Assembly: GCA_024697785.1 (NCBI GenBank)
Contig: JAILEU010000108.1
Coordinates: 1 to 46,971, forward strand
DNA: 46,971 bases
From: Bacteroidaceae bacterium
Lineage (GTDB): Bacteria; Bacteroidota; Bacteroidia; Bacteroidales; Bacteroidaceae
Reading direction: 5' to 3'
Position numbers and translations under genes: made by a program. The notes under the pieces are model-generated. The model ran no database searches, was not told where the DNA came from, and saw only the letters and a program-made list of their open reading frames with translations. Of the stretch, positions 7,402 through 15,779 are shown piece after piece (positions within the stretch are counted from its first letter, which is position 1; each line of letters opens with the position of its first letter).

Positions 7402-9018
7402 ATGGATAAATCCTCAATCATCAATTTTCAATTTTCAATCCTCATAGCGTTGCTCTTCGCGTCGTGCCACGCCCAGCACGACACGGAGAGCGAGCGCCTG
7501 CTCACTATCCTCGACCACGACCTTACCCACCGCGCCGAGTACATCCAGCGCCGCCTCGACTACGTCGATTCGCTGAAGCACGCCTGCCGCCTCGCCACCA
7601 CCGACTCGGCCCGCTATGCCCTCAGCCTGCAGATTACCGACGAGTACATGACGCTCCAATGCGACTCGGCCCTCGCCTACGCCCTCCAGAGCCGTCAGAC
7701 CGCCATCCGCACCGGCGACACCTACCAGCTGCAGGAGTCCGACATCCGCATCCTCCGCGCCTGCTCCAATGCCGGCATGTTCACCGAGATTCCCCACCTC
7801 GTCGGTCTGCGCTCCGTCGGCGACTGCCTCCCCGCCCATCGCGCCACCTACTGCTGGGCCATGATAACCCTCTACGAGCACATGCGCGCCTACTATGCCG
7901 GCAACCCCGAGCAGTCCGACCGCCTGGGCCGCCTCACCCTCCTCTACCGCGACACCCTCATGCAAATTCTCCCCGAGGGCAGCGGCCTGTGGCAGAAAGA
8001 GCGTGCCTTCAGCCTCCAGGCACAAGGGCAGTACGACGAAGCCCTCCGCCTGCTCCTTCCCCTCTACGAAGACGACGAGCCCGGCACCCGCCTCTACGGA
8101 CTCAACGCCATGAGCCGCGCGCGTCTCTATCTCGACATGGGCGATACCGCCCGGGCCCTCCTCAACCTCGCCGTCAGCGCCGACATGGACGTCCGCTATG
8201 GCGTCCGCGAAAACGAGTCCCTCCTCGCCTTGTCGAAACTGATGTACGCCGAGGGCAACTACAACCGCGCCTACCGTTACGCCACCGCCGCCATCGAGGA
8301 CGCCGAGAGCCTCGGCTCGCGCTTCCGTTTCACCGAGGTGACGGGCATCTATCGTGTCATCAAGGACAGCTATCTGCAGCAGCTGCGACGCCACGAGCGT
8401 TTCCGTCTCCGCCTCATTCTCGCCCTTGGTGCAGCCCTCGTCGTGGTGCTCTGCGGCTTGGGACAGCTCACCCGCGCCCATCGCAAGCTCTCCGCAGCCC
8501 GCCACGAGCTCAGCGCCGCCAATGCCCAGCTCGGCGAAGCCAACCGCCGTCTTGCCGACGCCGCCAGCATACGCGAATACTACATCACCTACCTCATCAG
8601 CGCCATCTCAGCCTACGCCAACAAGCTCGAAGAGTTCCGCAAGACCGTCAACCGCAAGCTCAAGACCCGCCAGTACGACGATCTGCTTGCTCAGACCTCC
8701 CGTCCCCATCCGGGCGACCTCGACACCGTCTTTGAGCAGTTCGACAAGACCTTCCTTGCCCTCTACCCCACCTTCATCGACGACCTCAACGCCCTGCTTG
8801 CCGAGCCCCATCGCTATCCGCCCTCCGGCGGCGTCCTCTGCACCGAGCAGCGCATCTTCGCCCTTGTCCGTCTCGGCATGACCGACGTCACCCAGATAGC
8901 CAACTTCCTCCACTACTCCACCCAGACCATCTACAACTATCGTCATCGTGTCCGCCACCACGCCCTCAACCCCGACGACTTCGAGCGCGCCGTCATGCAC
9001 ATAGGCGAAATGTCCTAA
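7402..9018 (+). CDS. DUF6377 membrane-bound HTH regulator with TPR-like repeats
   Basis: A 538-residue protein. It has an N-terminal signal or lipobox-like segment (IALLFASC), then a helical TPR-like region to about residue 330. A single transmembrane helix follows (LRLILALGAALVVVLCGLG), then a cytoplasmic coiled coil (LSAARHELSAANAQLGEANRRLADAAS) and a C-terminal helix-turn-helix (LVRLGMTDVTQIANFLHYSTQTIYNYRHRVR). This is the DUF6377 architecture, a one-component membrane regulator of Bacteroidetes. Residues 3-13 (SSIINFQFSIL) are encoded by three 7-bp repeat units (ATCAATT, TTCAATT, TTCAATC), so the signal peptide begins in repeat DNA. Its targets are unknown; neighbouring carbohydrate genes are candidates. 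Confidence 0.85.
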   Translation: MDKSSIINFQFSILIALLFASCHAQHDTESERLLTILDHDLTHRAEYIQRRLDYVDSLKHACRLATTDSARYALSLQITDEYMTLQCDSALAYALQSRQTAIRTGDTYQLQESDIRILRACSNAGMFTEIPHLVGLRSVGDCLPAHRATYCWAMITLYEHMRAYYAGNPEQSDRLGRLTLLYRDTLMQILPEGSGLWQKERAFSLQAQGQYDEALRLLLPLYEDDEPGTRLYGLNAMSRARLYLDMGDTARALLNLAVSADMDVRYGVRENESLLALSKLMYAEGNYNRAYRYATAAIEDAESLGSRFRFTEVTGIYRVIKDSYLQQLRRHERFRLRLILALGAALVVVLCGLGQLTRAHRKLSAARHELSAANAQLGEANRRLADAASIREYYITYLISAISAYANKLEEFRKTVNRKLKTRQYDDLLAQTSRPHPGDLDTVFEQFDKTFLALYPTFIDDLNALLAEPHRYPPSGGVLCTEQRIFALVRLGMTDVTQIANFLHYSTQTIYNYRHRVRHHALNPDDFERAVMHIGEMS

Positions 9019-9094
9019 CCCCGCCCCCCTGTCAGCCGAGCAGGCAAAAAAACACCAGCCTCCTATATCCGTAGGAATAAGTTCTTTTCGAGTG

Positions 9095-9140
9095 CAAAAA
9101 AAAATTAGTACACAAATTTGTGGACCACATTTTTGTGTAC
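9095..9140 (-). terminator. Probable intrinsic terminator of the methyltransferase island
   Basis: A near-perfect hairpin (GTACACAAATTTGTGG at 9108, then CCACATTTTTGTGTAC to 9140) is followed on the minus strand by TAATTTTTTTTT. It lies about 270 nt past the stop codon of the PUA-like gene and also separates it from the convergent DUF6377 gene. Confidence 0.55.
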
Positions 9141-9153
9141 CAAGTTTAATCAC

Positions 9154-9408
9154 CTTCCCTCATCCCTCATCCATCATCCATCATACATCATCCCTCATCC
9201 ATCATACATCATCCATCATCCATCATCCACCATACCTCATATGTCTTACTTCATCCCTCACCCCTCATTAACCATGAACCATGAACCATGAACCAGAAAT
9301 GCCATCTTCACCCCAGCCCCTCGTTACACCTTCGAACATATGAAGGTTCCTGTCCCCACTATCCTTTATATCCTTATATCCTTTATCCTTTATTATCCTA
9401 TCCTTTTC
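9154..9408. repeat. CATCCAT heptad array and related repeats
   Basis: 9154-9244 is an uninterrupted run of about 13 seven-base units (CTTCCCT, CATCCCT, CATCCAT, CATCCAT, CATACAT and variants) kept strictly in phase. It is followed by AACCATG units (about 9270-9294) and a degenerate TATCCTT run (9360-9408). No gene is seen in 9019-9411. Confidence 0.9.
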
Positions 9409-9411
9409 CTA

Positions 9412-10278
9412 TTATTCCTCTTCAAGCAGTTCTTCCACCTTCGTAACCACTTCCTCTGACAGAAGTGCTCCTGAATGTCCTTTCGACCAATCGACTTCAG
9501 GAATCGCATTTTGTAGTTTTTCGACCGAGAGACGAGGCTTCTCCCCTGGTTCCACCGGGTTCGTGCATACCATATCCACATACATCCTCCTCTTGGTAGA
9601 ACCAGCCCAATCATCAGAGGGATATGGATCAGAGATGAACTGTCCGCTGAAGACAATACCTGCCTTGTCGTCGCCCACTCGCATCATTAAGAACATGTCG
9701 CCCCGTCGAGCCTCTTCCCACTCGTAGATGCTCCAGTTCATACGGAACATACCGTGTACCATATTCTCAACACATTCCTCGAAGTCCTTCTCTTTAAAGG
9801 AACTGATAGAGGGGTTCCAGCGCATCAAGTATATCTTTGCCTCTGCTGGCATTGGCACCACCTCAAATTTCACTTCCCAGATGCAGCTGTCACCATCGGC
9901 ATCCTCAACAATAGGCTTGCCTGCACCTTGGTAGTTAAAGCGAGTGCCGGGCGTTGTTTCTACGTCGATGATGCGGGTAACGCAATCGCCATCACCACTA
10001 CTCAGGGCCAAGAAGCTAAGCGAGTTTTTGATAGCGTAAGGGAACTCGCCATTATTATACAGATAACATCCGTGAAAAGCGGTTGGCGTCTCGTCAGTCA
10101 CCAACACCAGATTCCCGTCGATAGTCTCTAAAATCAGGTTCTGATTGTCCTCATTGATATCCCAGAGGATGTGCGTAATCTCGCCACTACGAACCTTGGC
10201 AATCACCTCACTATCCACCTCCAGCGTGATAGCGACCTCGTTAATGTCAATTTCCTCGTTCTTTTCTTCAGTATTCAT
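9412..10278 (-). CDS. PUA/EVE-like domain protein of the methyltransferase island
   Basis: A 288-residue, acidic, soluble protein without a signal peptide. I do not recognise a named family with confidence. Residues 145-288 have the look of an EVE/PUA-like fold: IYLMRWNPS near the start, WSIYEWEEARRGDMFLMMRVGDDKAGIVFSGQF in the middle, and a hydrophobic C-terminal helix (LLSEEVVTKVEELL). The N-terminal half may be a second small beta domain of the ASCH/PUA kind. Such domains read modified bases in DNA or RNA and often accompany restriction genes. It lies on the same strand as the HNH nuclease and methyltransferase, with its own -7 box at 10305-10312. The function is inferred. Confidence 0.55.
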   Translation of the reverse strand: MNTEEKNEEIDINEVAITLEVDSEVIAKVRSGEITHILWDINEDNQNLILETIDGNLVLVTDETPTAFHGCYLYNNGEFPYAIKNSLSFLALSSGDGDCVTRIIDVETTPGTRFNYQGAGKPIVEDADGDSCIWEVKFEVVPMPAEAKIYLMRWNPSISSFKEKDFEECVENMVHGMFRMNWSIYEWEEARRGDMFLMMRVGDDKAGIVFSGQFISDPYPSDDWAGSTKRRMYVDMVCTNPVEPGEKPRLSVEKLQNAIPEVDWSKGHSGALLSEEVVTKVEELLEEE

Positions 10279-10304
10279 AGGAATCTATATTTAATTATGT
10301 GCTG

Positions 10305-10312
10305 CAAAGGTA
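10305..10312 (-). promoter_or_regulatory. -7 box upstream of the PUA-like gene
   Basis: TACCTTTG on the minus strand, 26 nt before the ATG at 10278. No TTTG at the ideal distance is seen (a TTG lies about 15 nt upstream), so the promoter may be weak or activator-dependent. Confidence 0.5.
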
Positions 10313-10436
10313 CAAAAAAAACTGAAACCAAGTCACTCACTCCTATACAATTCATCCAACGACTGACCCTCATCGTTAATCCAATGCGTCCAGCCGTTAC
10401 AACTGCGGCCTGAGCAGTAGCTGGCGGCCTTATAAT

Positions 10437-11609
10437 TTATCTATTTCCTTTTGCCCTGTTATGTGTTTTGCACAGCATCTGACAGTTTTCGATGTCCGTC
10501 GCTCCGCCCTTGCTCCAAGCTGTTACGTGGTCGGCATCCATGTCCTTTATGTCCCATATCTTACTATGGTTGGCATCGTGGCCAATGGCACAAAGCGGAC
10601 AATTGGATTCTCCCTTCTCTTTTGCCGCAGCCGTCTGCTGGGCATAGACCGCCTTTTTCGTCGGCTCGTCAAATACGCGTACATTCAGAAGCTTAGTATT
10701 CTGACAGCCATCAAGTATGTACTCGTAGATACCTTTCTTCTCCTTCACGTAGAAACTCTCGTAAAGTTCACGAACTTTCTCTGCTACAGCTGCAGGATTG
10801 TAAGCCGTATGGTGGAAACGCTCGTACAATTCTCCCCATTTCAGGCCACACATCTCTTTCTCTGGATTAAAGTCGAATACAGCAGTAATCCAGTCGATGA
10901 CGGAAGTGAAATAGGCTTTCAGTTCATTGATGTTTGTATCATACCGATGGGCTGACATGTAGCCTTCCACATTACCGCGACTTACCCAATCGAGAGCAGT
11001 AGCAAGATAGTCCTGGCGCTTGGCAGAACCTGGGATAAAACAACTCCACTTATTGATATTGGTGTTGTTGGAATTACTGAACTCTTCTTTGGCCTTGGTG
11101 ACGAAAGGACCTGAGTAAACAGCATTCAGCGTCTCCTGTGTATTGAGCGGGATGCCTACGATATTGATGGTTCGAAACCAATCCTTGATTTCTTTCTCAG
11201 TACCTTCGCAGACATAGATGAGCAACTTCGTGCTTAGGAACTTCTCCTGTTCGTCTTTGTTCAGAGCCGTGAAGTACCAAGGCCTGCCGTCGGCATCAAT
11301 CCATGCAAACTTCTCCGTGATGAAACGTCCAAGTGACGTAATGCGTTGTTGCCCATCTAACACTTCATAGCGATCTTCACCTACTTTCGAGAAGTAGATA
11401 AGTCCCAGAGGATAGCCATTACGTACTGACTGAATCACATCCACTTCTTTCTTACCACCATTCTCAGCATATAGGTAATGGCGTTGGAACTCTGGCTGAA
11501 TAGTCAACCGTCCTGAAAGGCCATATAGACCTTTGCCTTCGTATTCGTTGTACTGGAAGCCTTTGCAGATGTCACCTATGGTCCAGTCGGTTACAAGTCG
11601 TGCTATCAT
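10437..11609 (-). CDS. DUF262 / HNH endonuclease-like protein
   Basis: A 390-residue protein. The N-terminal DUF262 domain (ParB/GmrS-like) carries LDGQQRIT at 84-91, the conserved motif thought to bind nucleotide. The C-terminus (residues 336-390) is an HNH nuclease with [16 protein letters not shown] and [15 protein letters not shown], giving the His/Asn catalytic set and a zinc-binding cysteine pattern. The combination resembles modification-sensitive defence nucleases of the GmrSD kind. The gene starts 4 nt after the methyltransferase stop codon and has a perfect AGGAGG site inside the end of that gene, so the two are translationally linked. A role in restriction of phage DNA is likely. 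Confidence 0.85.
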   Translation of the reverse strand: MIARLVTDWTIGDICKGFQYNEYEGKGLYGLSGRLTIQPEFQRHYLYAENGGKKEVDVIQSVRNGYPLGLIYFSKVGEDRYEVLDGQQRITSLGRFITEKFAWIDADGRPWYFTALNKDEQEKFLSTKLLIYVCEGTEKEIKDWFRTINIVGIPLNTQETLNAVYSGPFVTKAKEEFSNSNNTNINKWSCFIPGSAKRQDYLATALDWVSRGNVEGYMSAHRYDTNINELKAYFTSVIDWITAVFDFNPEKEMCGLKWGELYERFHHTAYNPAAVAEKVRELYESFYVKEKKGIYEYILDGCQNTKLLNVRVFDEPTKKAVYAQQTAAAKEKGESNCPLCAIGHDANHSKIWDIKDMDADHVTAWSKGGATDIENCQMLCKTHNRAKGNR

Positions 11610-11613
11610 ATTA

Positions 11614-12804
11614 TTATCTCCTCCTAATTAATATTCTTTTGTACTCAGAATAAACCTTCTCTCCATTTGGTCCAAGATAATACGTCTTTTTATTGCCTTT
11701 ACCTTTGAGCACAGCATTTTCATTTGTCTTTCCTCCCGAGGCGCCAGTTGGACGATCAGTTTCACGTTCTATTTCCTTGTAGTCGTTATATTTTTTTATG
11801 TCAGGCAGACCGTCATGACAACTTATCTGTGTTAGCCCAAGAATCTCAAATTGGTCAGGGCAATACTTGTCCAAGAACGAAATGGGAACTCCCATAGCAC
11901 CATCGTAATCGCCTGGTATAACATCGCTATATGGAACTTCTATGGCTTCGTAGTTGTCATAATTTGGATAGCCTTTTTCAATAAAGTCCTTATGCTTGCT
12001 AAATCTAAGGTTGTCTTTCATTGTCATCAGACGCATTGGCTCGTGACGACGTCCATGATCAAAATTGGTAAACCAGCGTACGCCTTTAACTCTGATATAT
12101 TTATTCCCTTTCTCATCAATTCGCCAACCTGCAGCCTCAATAGGATAATCATCAGGAATCATAAACTCTCTATCACCGCTTGTAATTGATGGACCATACC
12201 ACAGTTTGTTGTCTCTGATAAGTGGAAATACTTCTTTGTTTGTAATAGCGTTCATATTTCCTATTATTAGAAACTGCTTTTTTGCTTCAAAAATCCAATT
12301 CAAGAACTCCCTGAACAACGAGAAAGGAGGATTAGTAACAATAATATCTGCTTCATCTCGTAGTTGGCAGACTTCCTTACTACGAAAATCGCCATCACCT
12401 TCCAAGTAGTGCCACTCCAAATCATCAATATCAATACGTCCATTGCCGTTGGTATCGCGGGTAAGCTCGAAAATCTTACCCTTAATGCGTGTCTTGTCAA
12501 TATCGAACCACGGGCTTTCTGTCTCAAAAAGCGTAGGCTGGTAGTTTTTGTATTTCTTGCTTTCCACGGCATAACTGGTACTGATGAGCCGCCGCAATCC
12601 CAGCCGCTCAAAGTTCTGTGCGAAGAAACGCGTGAAGTTGCTCCACTCTGGATCATCGCATGGTAGGAGAATCACCTTGTCACGAAATGTGTCAGGGTTA
12701 TACTCCAGATAGGCATTTATTTCCTTCTGAATGTCGGCATACTGCGTGTAGAACTCGTCGTTCTTTGCCGCCTTCGCCGCGCCGAGATTCGTATTATTGG
12801 CCAT
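11614..12804 (-). CDS. EcoRI-family adenine-specific DNA methyltransferase
   Basis: A 396-residue methyltransferase of the family named after the EcoRI modification enzyme. The catalytic motif NPPF is at 158-161 ([15 protein letters not shown]) and the cofactor region with [14 protein letters not shown] at 45-58. It should methylate the N6 of adenine in a short recognition sequence, which cannot be told from the sequence. Residues 117-128 ([12 protein letters not shown]) have the spacing of a calcium-binding EF-hand/dockerin loop. No classical EcoRI endonuclease is present; the DUF262-HNH gene takes its place. The base composition is more AT-rich than the PUL. The ATG at 12804 lies in a hairpin (12802-12828). 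Confidence 0.9.
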   Translation of the reverse strand: MANNTNLGAAKAAKNDEFYTQYADIQKEINAYLEYNPDTFRDKVILLPCDDPEWSNFTRFFAQNFERLGLRRLISTSYAVESKKYKNYQPTLFETESPWFDIDKTRIKGKIFELTRDTNGNGRIDIDDLEWHYLEGDGDFRSKEVCQLRDEADIIVTNPPFSLFREFLNWIFEAKKQFLIIGNMNAITNKEVFPLIRDNKLWYGPSITSGDREFMIPDDYPIEAAGWRIDEKGNKYIRVKGVRWFTNFDHGRRHEPMRLMTMKDNLRFSKHKDFIEKGYPNYDNYEAIEVPYSDVIPGDYDGAMGVPISFLDKYCPDQFEILGLTQISCHDGLPDIKKYNDYKEIERETDRPTGASGGKTNENAVLKGKGNKKTYYLGPNGEKVYSEYKRILIRRR

Positions 12805-12828
12805 ACGCTAAGCATTTTTGTGCGTATG
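12802..12828 (-). promoter_or_regulatory. Inverted repeat enclosing the methyltransferase start codon
   Basis: On the minus strand CATACGC (12828-12822) pairs with GCGTATG (12808-12802), whose ATG is the start codon. A second pair, AAGCAT/ATGCTT, is nested near it. Folding could hide the start codon and limit translation of the methyltransferase. The leader upstream is long, about 280 nt. Confidence 0.45.
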
Positions 12829-13097
12829 CTTATCTTCGGAGGGGAGCAGGCTTAGCTTTGAGCACAAGAAAGCATGAACGATCTTCATCCATACTTCTCG
12901 GCTCTAGCACTTGCCTACCAATCCAGATAAGTCACGTCCATGCTTAACGCACAGACGTTTGCAACTTATTCTTTCGGATTGGACTCTTTTGAATGTGCTA
13001 GATTCAGAAGTATTCCGAATAACAGCAAACGCTTGTTATTATTTACCCACACTGTCACATTGGCGCCTTCTCCAAGGCATCGTGCCAATGATTAGCG

Positions 13098-13129
13098 CAA
13101 AGGTACGGACAAGTGCGGAAATATACAAA
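13098..13129 (-). promoter_or_regulatory. Promoter of the methyltransferase operon
   Basis: Minus-strand TACCTTTG (13098-13105) with TTTG (13126-13129) exactly 20 nt upstream. Transcription would start near 13090, leaving a leader of about 285 nt in which I see imperfect hairpins (for example ATTGGC/GCCAAT near 13055-13090) but no reading frame worth calling. Confidence 0.75.
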
Positions 13130-13252
13130 TAAAAAGAGGAAAAATATGAAACGATACTAAAAAAGAGCTAGCAGAAAAGCTGTCCACAAATCATGAGGGA
13201 CTGGAATGAACGATGGATGACGGAATGATAGATAATGGATATTTTCCCACAC

Positions 13253-13368
13253 AAAAGTTTGTTTTTCTGCGTCGCGTGCGTCACACCTTTGCAAGATGCA
13301 GAATACAAGTGCAATAGGCGTGACGCAGAGTGTGACGCAAGGTGTGACGCACTTTTTGCGTCACACCT
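13253..13368. repeat. Left arm of the 630-bp inverted-repeat element
   Basis: About 116 bp that match the right arm (13765-13882) in inverted orientation with few differences. The arm carries GTGACGCA three times with exact 12-bp spacing (13320, 13332, 13344) and the inverted TGCGTCAC at 13357, so the inner end forms its own hairpin. No transposase or other gene lies between the arms. Confidence 0.88.
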
Positions 13369-13377
13369 GGTTTTTTC
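13339..13377 (+). terminator. Hairpin plus T-run at the inner end of the left arm
   Basis: AGGTGTGACGCA, a short T-rich loop, TGCGTCACACCT, then GG and six T. This is a standard intrinsic-terminator shape on the plus strand. No plus-strand gene precedes it, so its job may be to stop stray transcription or to act within the repeat element. Confidence 0.5.
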
Positions 13378-13536
13378 CTGTAGGAGACTTTACTTTATGC
13401 AAATTATCAGTCGTTTACGCTACTCAATCCGAGCAAAAATGGCTTCGCTCCCTGATTTGGGGCTTTGATGTTTGTACGTTAGATGGGGATGTCTTCGTGG
13501 ACCTTGCAAAGAGTGCTGACGCAAGCTAAAGTTCTT

Positions 13537-13619
13537 AAAACACAATTGTGTTTTATTTAGAACACAGCTGTGTTTCATTTAGAACCCGATTGTGTTTTAA
13601 TTAAAACACAGCTGCGTTC
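13537..13619. repeat. Four 22-bp repeats with palindromic core (iteron- or operator-like)
   Basis: Cores AACACAATTGTGTT, AACACAGCTGTGTT, AACCCGATTGTGTT and AACACAGCTGCGTT are centred at 13545.5, 13567.5, 13589.5 and 13611.5, exactly 22 bp apart, about two turns of the helix. Linkers are ATTTAG, CATTTAG and a degenerate AATTAA. The array sits near the centre of the inverted-repeat element (midpoint 13567). Confidence 0.9.
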
Positions 13620-13764
13620 TAAAGAAATAATCAATATCTGATAAGGAATAAGAGGGTGAATGTCAGTTTATAGTCCTTATTCCATAGTTTCTTCAGCAAG
13701 TACTGAAAGATAAGGGGCCAAGAAAGAAGTATAGCGCAGGAATGACTTGATTCGAGGGGAAAGG

Positions 13765-13882
13765 AGGTGTGACGCACTTTTGTGCGTCACACTCTCCGTC
13801 ACACTCTGCGTCACGCCTATTGCACACGTAATCTATCGATTACAAAGGTGCGACGCACGCGACGCAGAAAAACAAACTTTTT
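13765..13882. repeat. Right arm of the 630-bp inverted-repeat element
   Basis: Inverted copy of 13253-13368. It begins with the hairpin GGTGTGACGCAC-TTTT-GTGCGTCACACT and lies 78 nt past the stop codon of the GH43 gene, so it may also end the leftward PUL transcript. The arms differ mainly in a short central stretch (13831-13844 against its partner). Confidence 0.88.
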
Positions 13883-13959
13883 GTGGTGCAGAATTGAGGG
13901 TGTTTCAATAATTTTGCAGCAAAAAAGGTTAGGCGCTGGTGGTTTTGATGCGGGCTTGG

Positions 13960-15504
13960 CTATGGTTTGAGGTGCATGTGGAATGAGTCGAAGCGAGCGG
14001 GATGGGCAGAGGGGGCATCGGTGTAGAGGCCTGGACGCGAGATGCGATCCCACGACAGCACTTGCGAGCCATCGGGGGCATCGGCTCCAACCGTTGTCCA
14101 CGTGACGCCATCGTCGCTATAGGCAAAGGAGAGGCGGCATCCTTCGCTGACACTCGCCTTCAGATGGACGCTGCGGCTGCGGCAGGGGATGTCGAGCCAT
14201 ACGGAATCGTTGCCGGCAACCTTGCTGACGAGCTGGAGGCGGTTGCCCCGACGGCCGAGGATGACATGGCTGTCGTCGTTGCCGTAGAAGGTCAGGCCGG
14301 CGAGTTCGGCGGTCCTGGAGCTGAGGACGGTAGTGAAGTCATAGTCCGTGGCGGATGGGCGCAGGCAGAGGGCAGCACCCCGACTTGCTCCCTTCCCCAT
14401 GCCCGACAGCAGCAGGCTGCCGCCCTTCAGCTGGGCGATGACGTCGCAATAGGTGTAGTTCCATGTCCACGCGCGGTCCAGCGTCTCGCCGGTGAAATCG
14501 TCCTCGAAGTCCGCAGGGGGCTGCTGGGTTGTTCCGGAAAAGGGCATGGGCTGACGGAGACAGGCCAGACGTCCTGTCTTGAAATGAGGCCACTCGTCGC
14601 TGCCGACAAACAGCTCCTGCAGGAAGGGCTGGCGTCCGCGGTAGAACCCGGCGCCGCGCAGATAGGCGTGGCAGAGGTAGTAGTGTCGTCCGTCGGGCGT
14701 ATCGACAAGGGTGCCGTGGCCGATGGAGAGAACATCGGTGCTGCCCTTCAGGATGGGGTTATCGGCATAGGGCTCGAAGGAGGCATAGAGCGTGCGCGAA
14801 CGGGCTACACGCACCTCGTAGTCGCTGCGGGGACCGCAGCAGCCGCGGGCGGAATAGAGCAGATAGTACCATCCGTCCTGGCGGAAGATGCATTGGCCTT
14901 CCATGCCGATGTTTTCCTTATCGACCATCAGGGGTATGGCTTTGCCTTCGAGATGGAGGCCGTCGGCGGAGAGGGGCTGACAGAGCAGCTCGATGGGACG
15001 GGGGTCGAGGCCGTAGGCTTTCCAGGTGATATAGAGCTGCCCGTCGTCGTTATAGACGAAGGCGTCGATGTCCTCGGTGCCGAAATCGACCAACGGACCG
15101 TGATCGACGTACTCGCCTTCAGGGGTGTCGGCGACGGCTACGCCGACGTAGGAGCGGCCGGTGGTGCGGCTGCGGGCGGTATAGTAGCAATAGACCTTGC
15201 CGCGATGGACGAACAGCTCGGGGGCCCAGAACGAGGAGGAGGTCCAGTCGGGCATGCGCTGGAAGATGTGCCCCACCTGTTCCCAGTTGACCAAGTCGGC
15301 CGAACGGTACAACGGGTAGTGGGGTGCCCACTCGGACGAGGTGCCGGCGGCATAATAGGTGTCGCCCCAACGGATGATGGTGGGGTCGGCGACATCGCCA
15401 CAAATGACGGGATTCATGAAATACTCCTGCGCCACAGCGAATTCCGCACACAGACAGCAGAACAGGAGAGTCACAAACATGTGGGCTACGAGACTACGGG
15501 ACAT
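13960..15504 (-). CDS. Secreted glycoside hydrolase family 43 protein
   Basis: A 514-residue protein with a signal peptide ending in AVAQ (residue 26). The five-bladed GH43 propeller follows with the three expected acidic residues: Asp40 (GDVADPTI, base), Asp147 (EDIDAFVY, pKa modulator) and Glu202 (GMEGQCIF, acid). A C-terminal beta-sandwich (about 345-514, FEDDFTGETLDRAWTW onwards) is like the concanavalin-type domain of beta-xylosidases and arabinofuranosidases. It probably releases arabinose, xylose or galactose from side chains. It is the last gene of the leftward PUL, separated from the DUF4105 gene by a 275-bp repeat-rich gap, so it may be expressed separately. Confidence 0.9.
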   Translation of the reverse strand: MSRSLVAHMFVTLLFCCLCAEFAVAQEYFMNPVICGDVADPTIIRWGDTYYAAGTSSEWAPHYPLYRSADLVNWEQVGHIFQRMPDWTSSSFWAPELFVHRGKVYCYYTARSRTTGRSYVGVAVADTPEGEYVDHGPLVDFGTEDIDAFVYNDDGQLYITWKAYGLDPRPIELLCQPLSADGLHLEGKAIPLMVDKENIGMEGQCIFRQDGWYYLLYSARGCCGPRSDYEVRVARSRTLYASFEPYADNPILKGSTDVLSIGHGTLVDTPDGRHYYLCHAYLRGAGFYRGRQPFLQELFVGSDEWPHFKTGRLACLRQPMPFSGTTQQPPADFEDDFTGETLDRAWTWNYTYCDVIAQLKGGSLLLSGMGKGASRGAALCLRPSATDYDFTTVLSSRTAELAGLTFYGNDDSHVILGRRGNRLQLVSKVAGNDSVWLDIPCRSRSVHLKASVSEGCRLSFAYSDDGVTWTTVGADAPDGSQVLSWDRISRPGLYTDAPSAHPARFDSFHMHLKP

Positions 15505-15779
15505 GGGATTTAGTTAAGAGTTAAGAGTTAAGAGTTAAGAAAAAATGTCTGGCAATCGGATAACTTTTTTTCACTACTAATTTTACGAATTATGCTAATT
15601 TTTCCTTGCGGCGATGGCTTCGCACGCCGAACGTCAGGCGACTAATTTTGTAAAATTTTGAATTAGATTTTTGAAAAATTTCTCTGCGAAGCAGACTCCC
15701 CAAAAACCGCGAAGCAGAAACTTATCCGTTTTTTTTAATTGTTGAGTCAACGTAAAACGGGATGCTTAGGCATTATCTG
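15505..15779. repeat. Repeat-filled intergenic region
   Basis: It contains four AGTTAAG heptads (15512-15539). A 28-bp block at 15605-15632 is found inverted and identical at 43833-43860. GCGAAGCAGA units occur near 15687 and 15707, and an 8-bp TAGTCTGT run covers about 15779-15810, which also encodes the C-terminus of the DUF4105 protein. No promoter of standard form is seen. Confidence 0.8.

Noticed and set aside
9154-9244. Possible CRISPR array
   Set aside because: The units are 7 bp and contiguous, with no spacers and no cas genes.
12660-12947. 95-codon plus-strand frame opposite the methyltransferase start
   Set aside because: No domain, no promoter, and it overlaps the coding start and leader of the methyltransferase.
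13235-13529. Two 77-codon frames in the left arm of the inverted-repeat element
   Set aside because: Cys- and Arg-rich translations of tandem GTGACGCA boxes, no promoter or domain.
13537-13619. Possible CRISPR array in the 22-bp repeats
   Set aside because: The palindromic cores are separated by 6-8 bp of similar sequence rather than unique spacers.
13253-13882. Insertion sequence with transposase
   Set aside because: The inverted arms suggest it, but no reading frame between them resembles a transposase and the interior is only about 396 bp.
14002-15513. 503-codon frame opposite the GH43 gene
   Set aside because: Shadow frame; the GH43 catalytic residues and signal peptide are on the minus strand.
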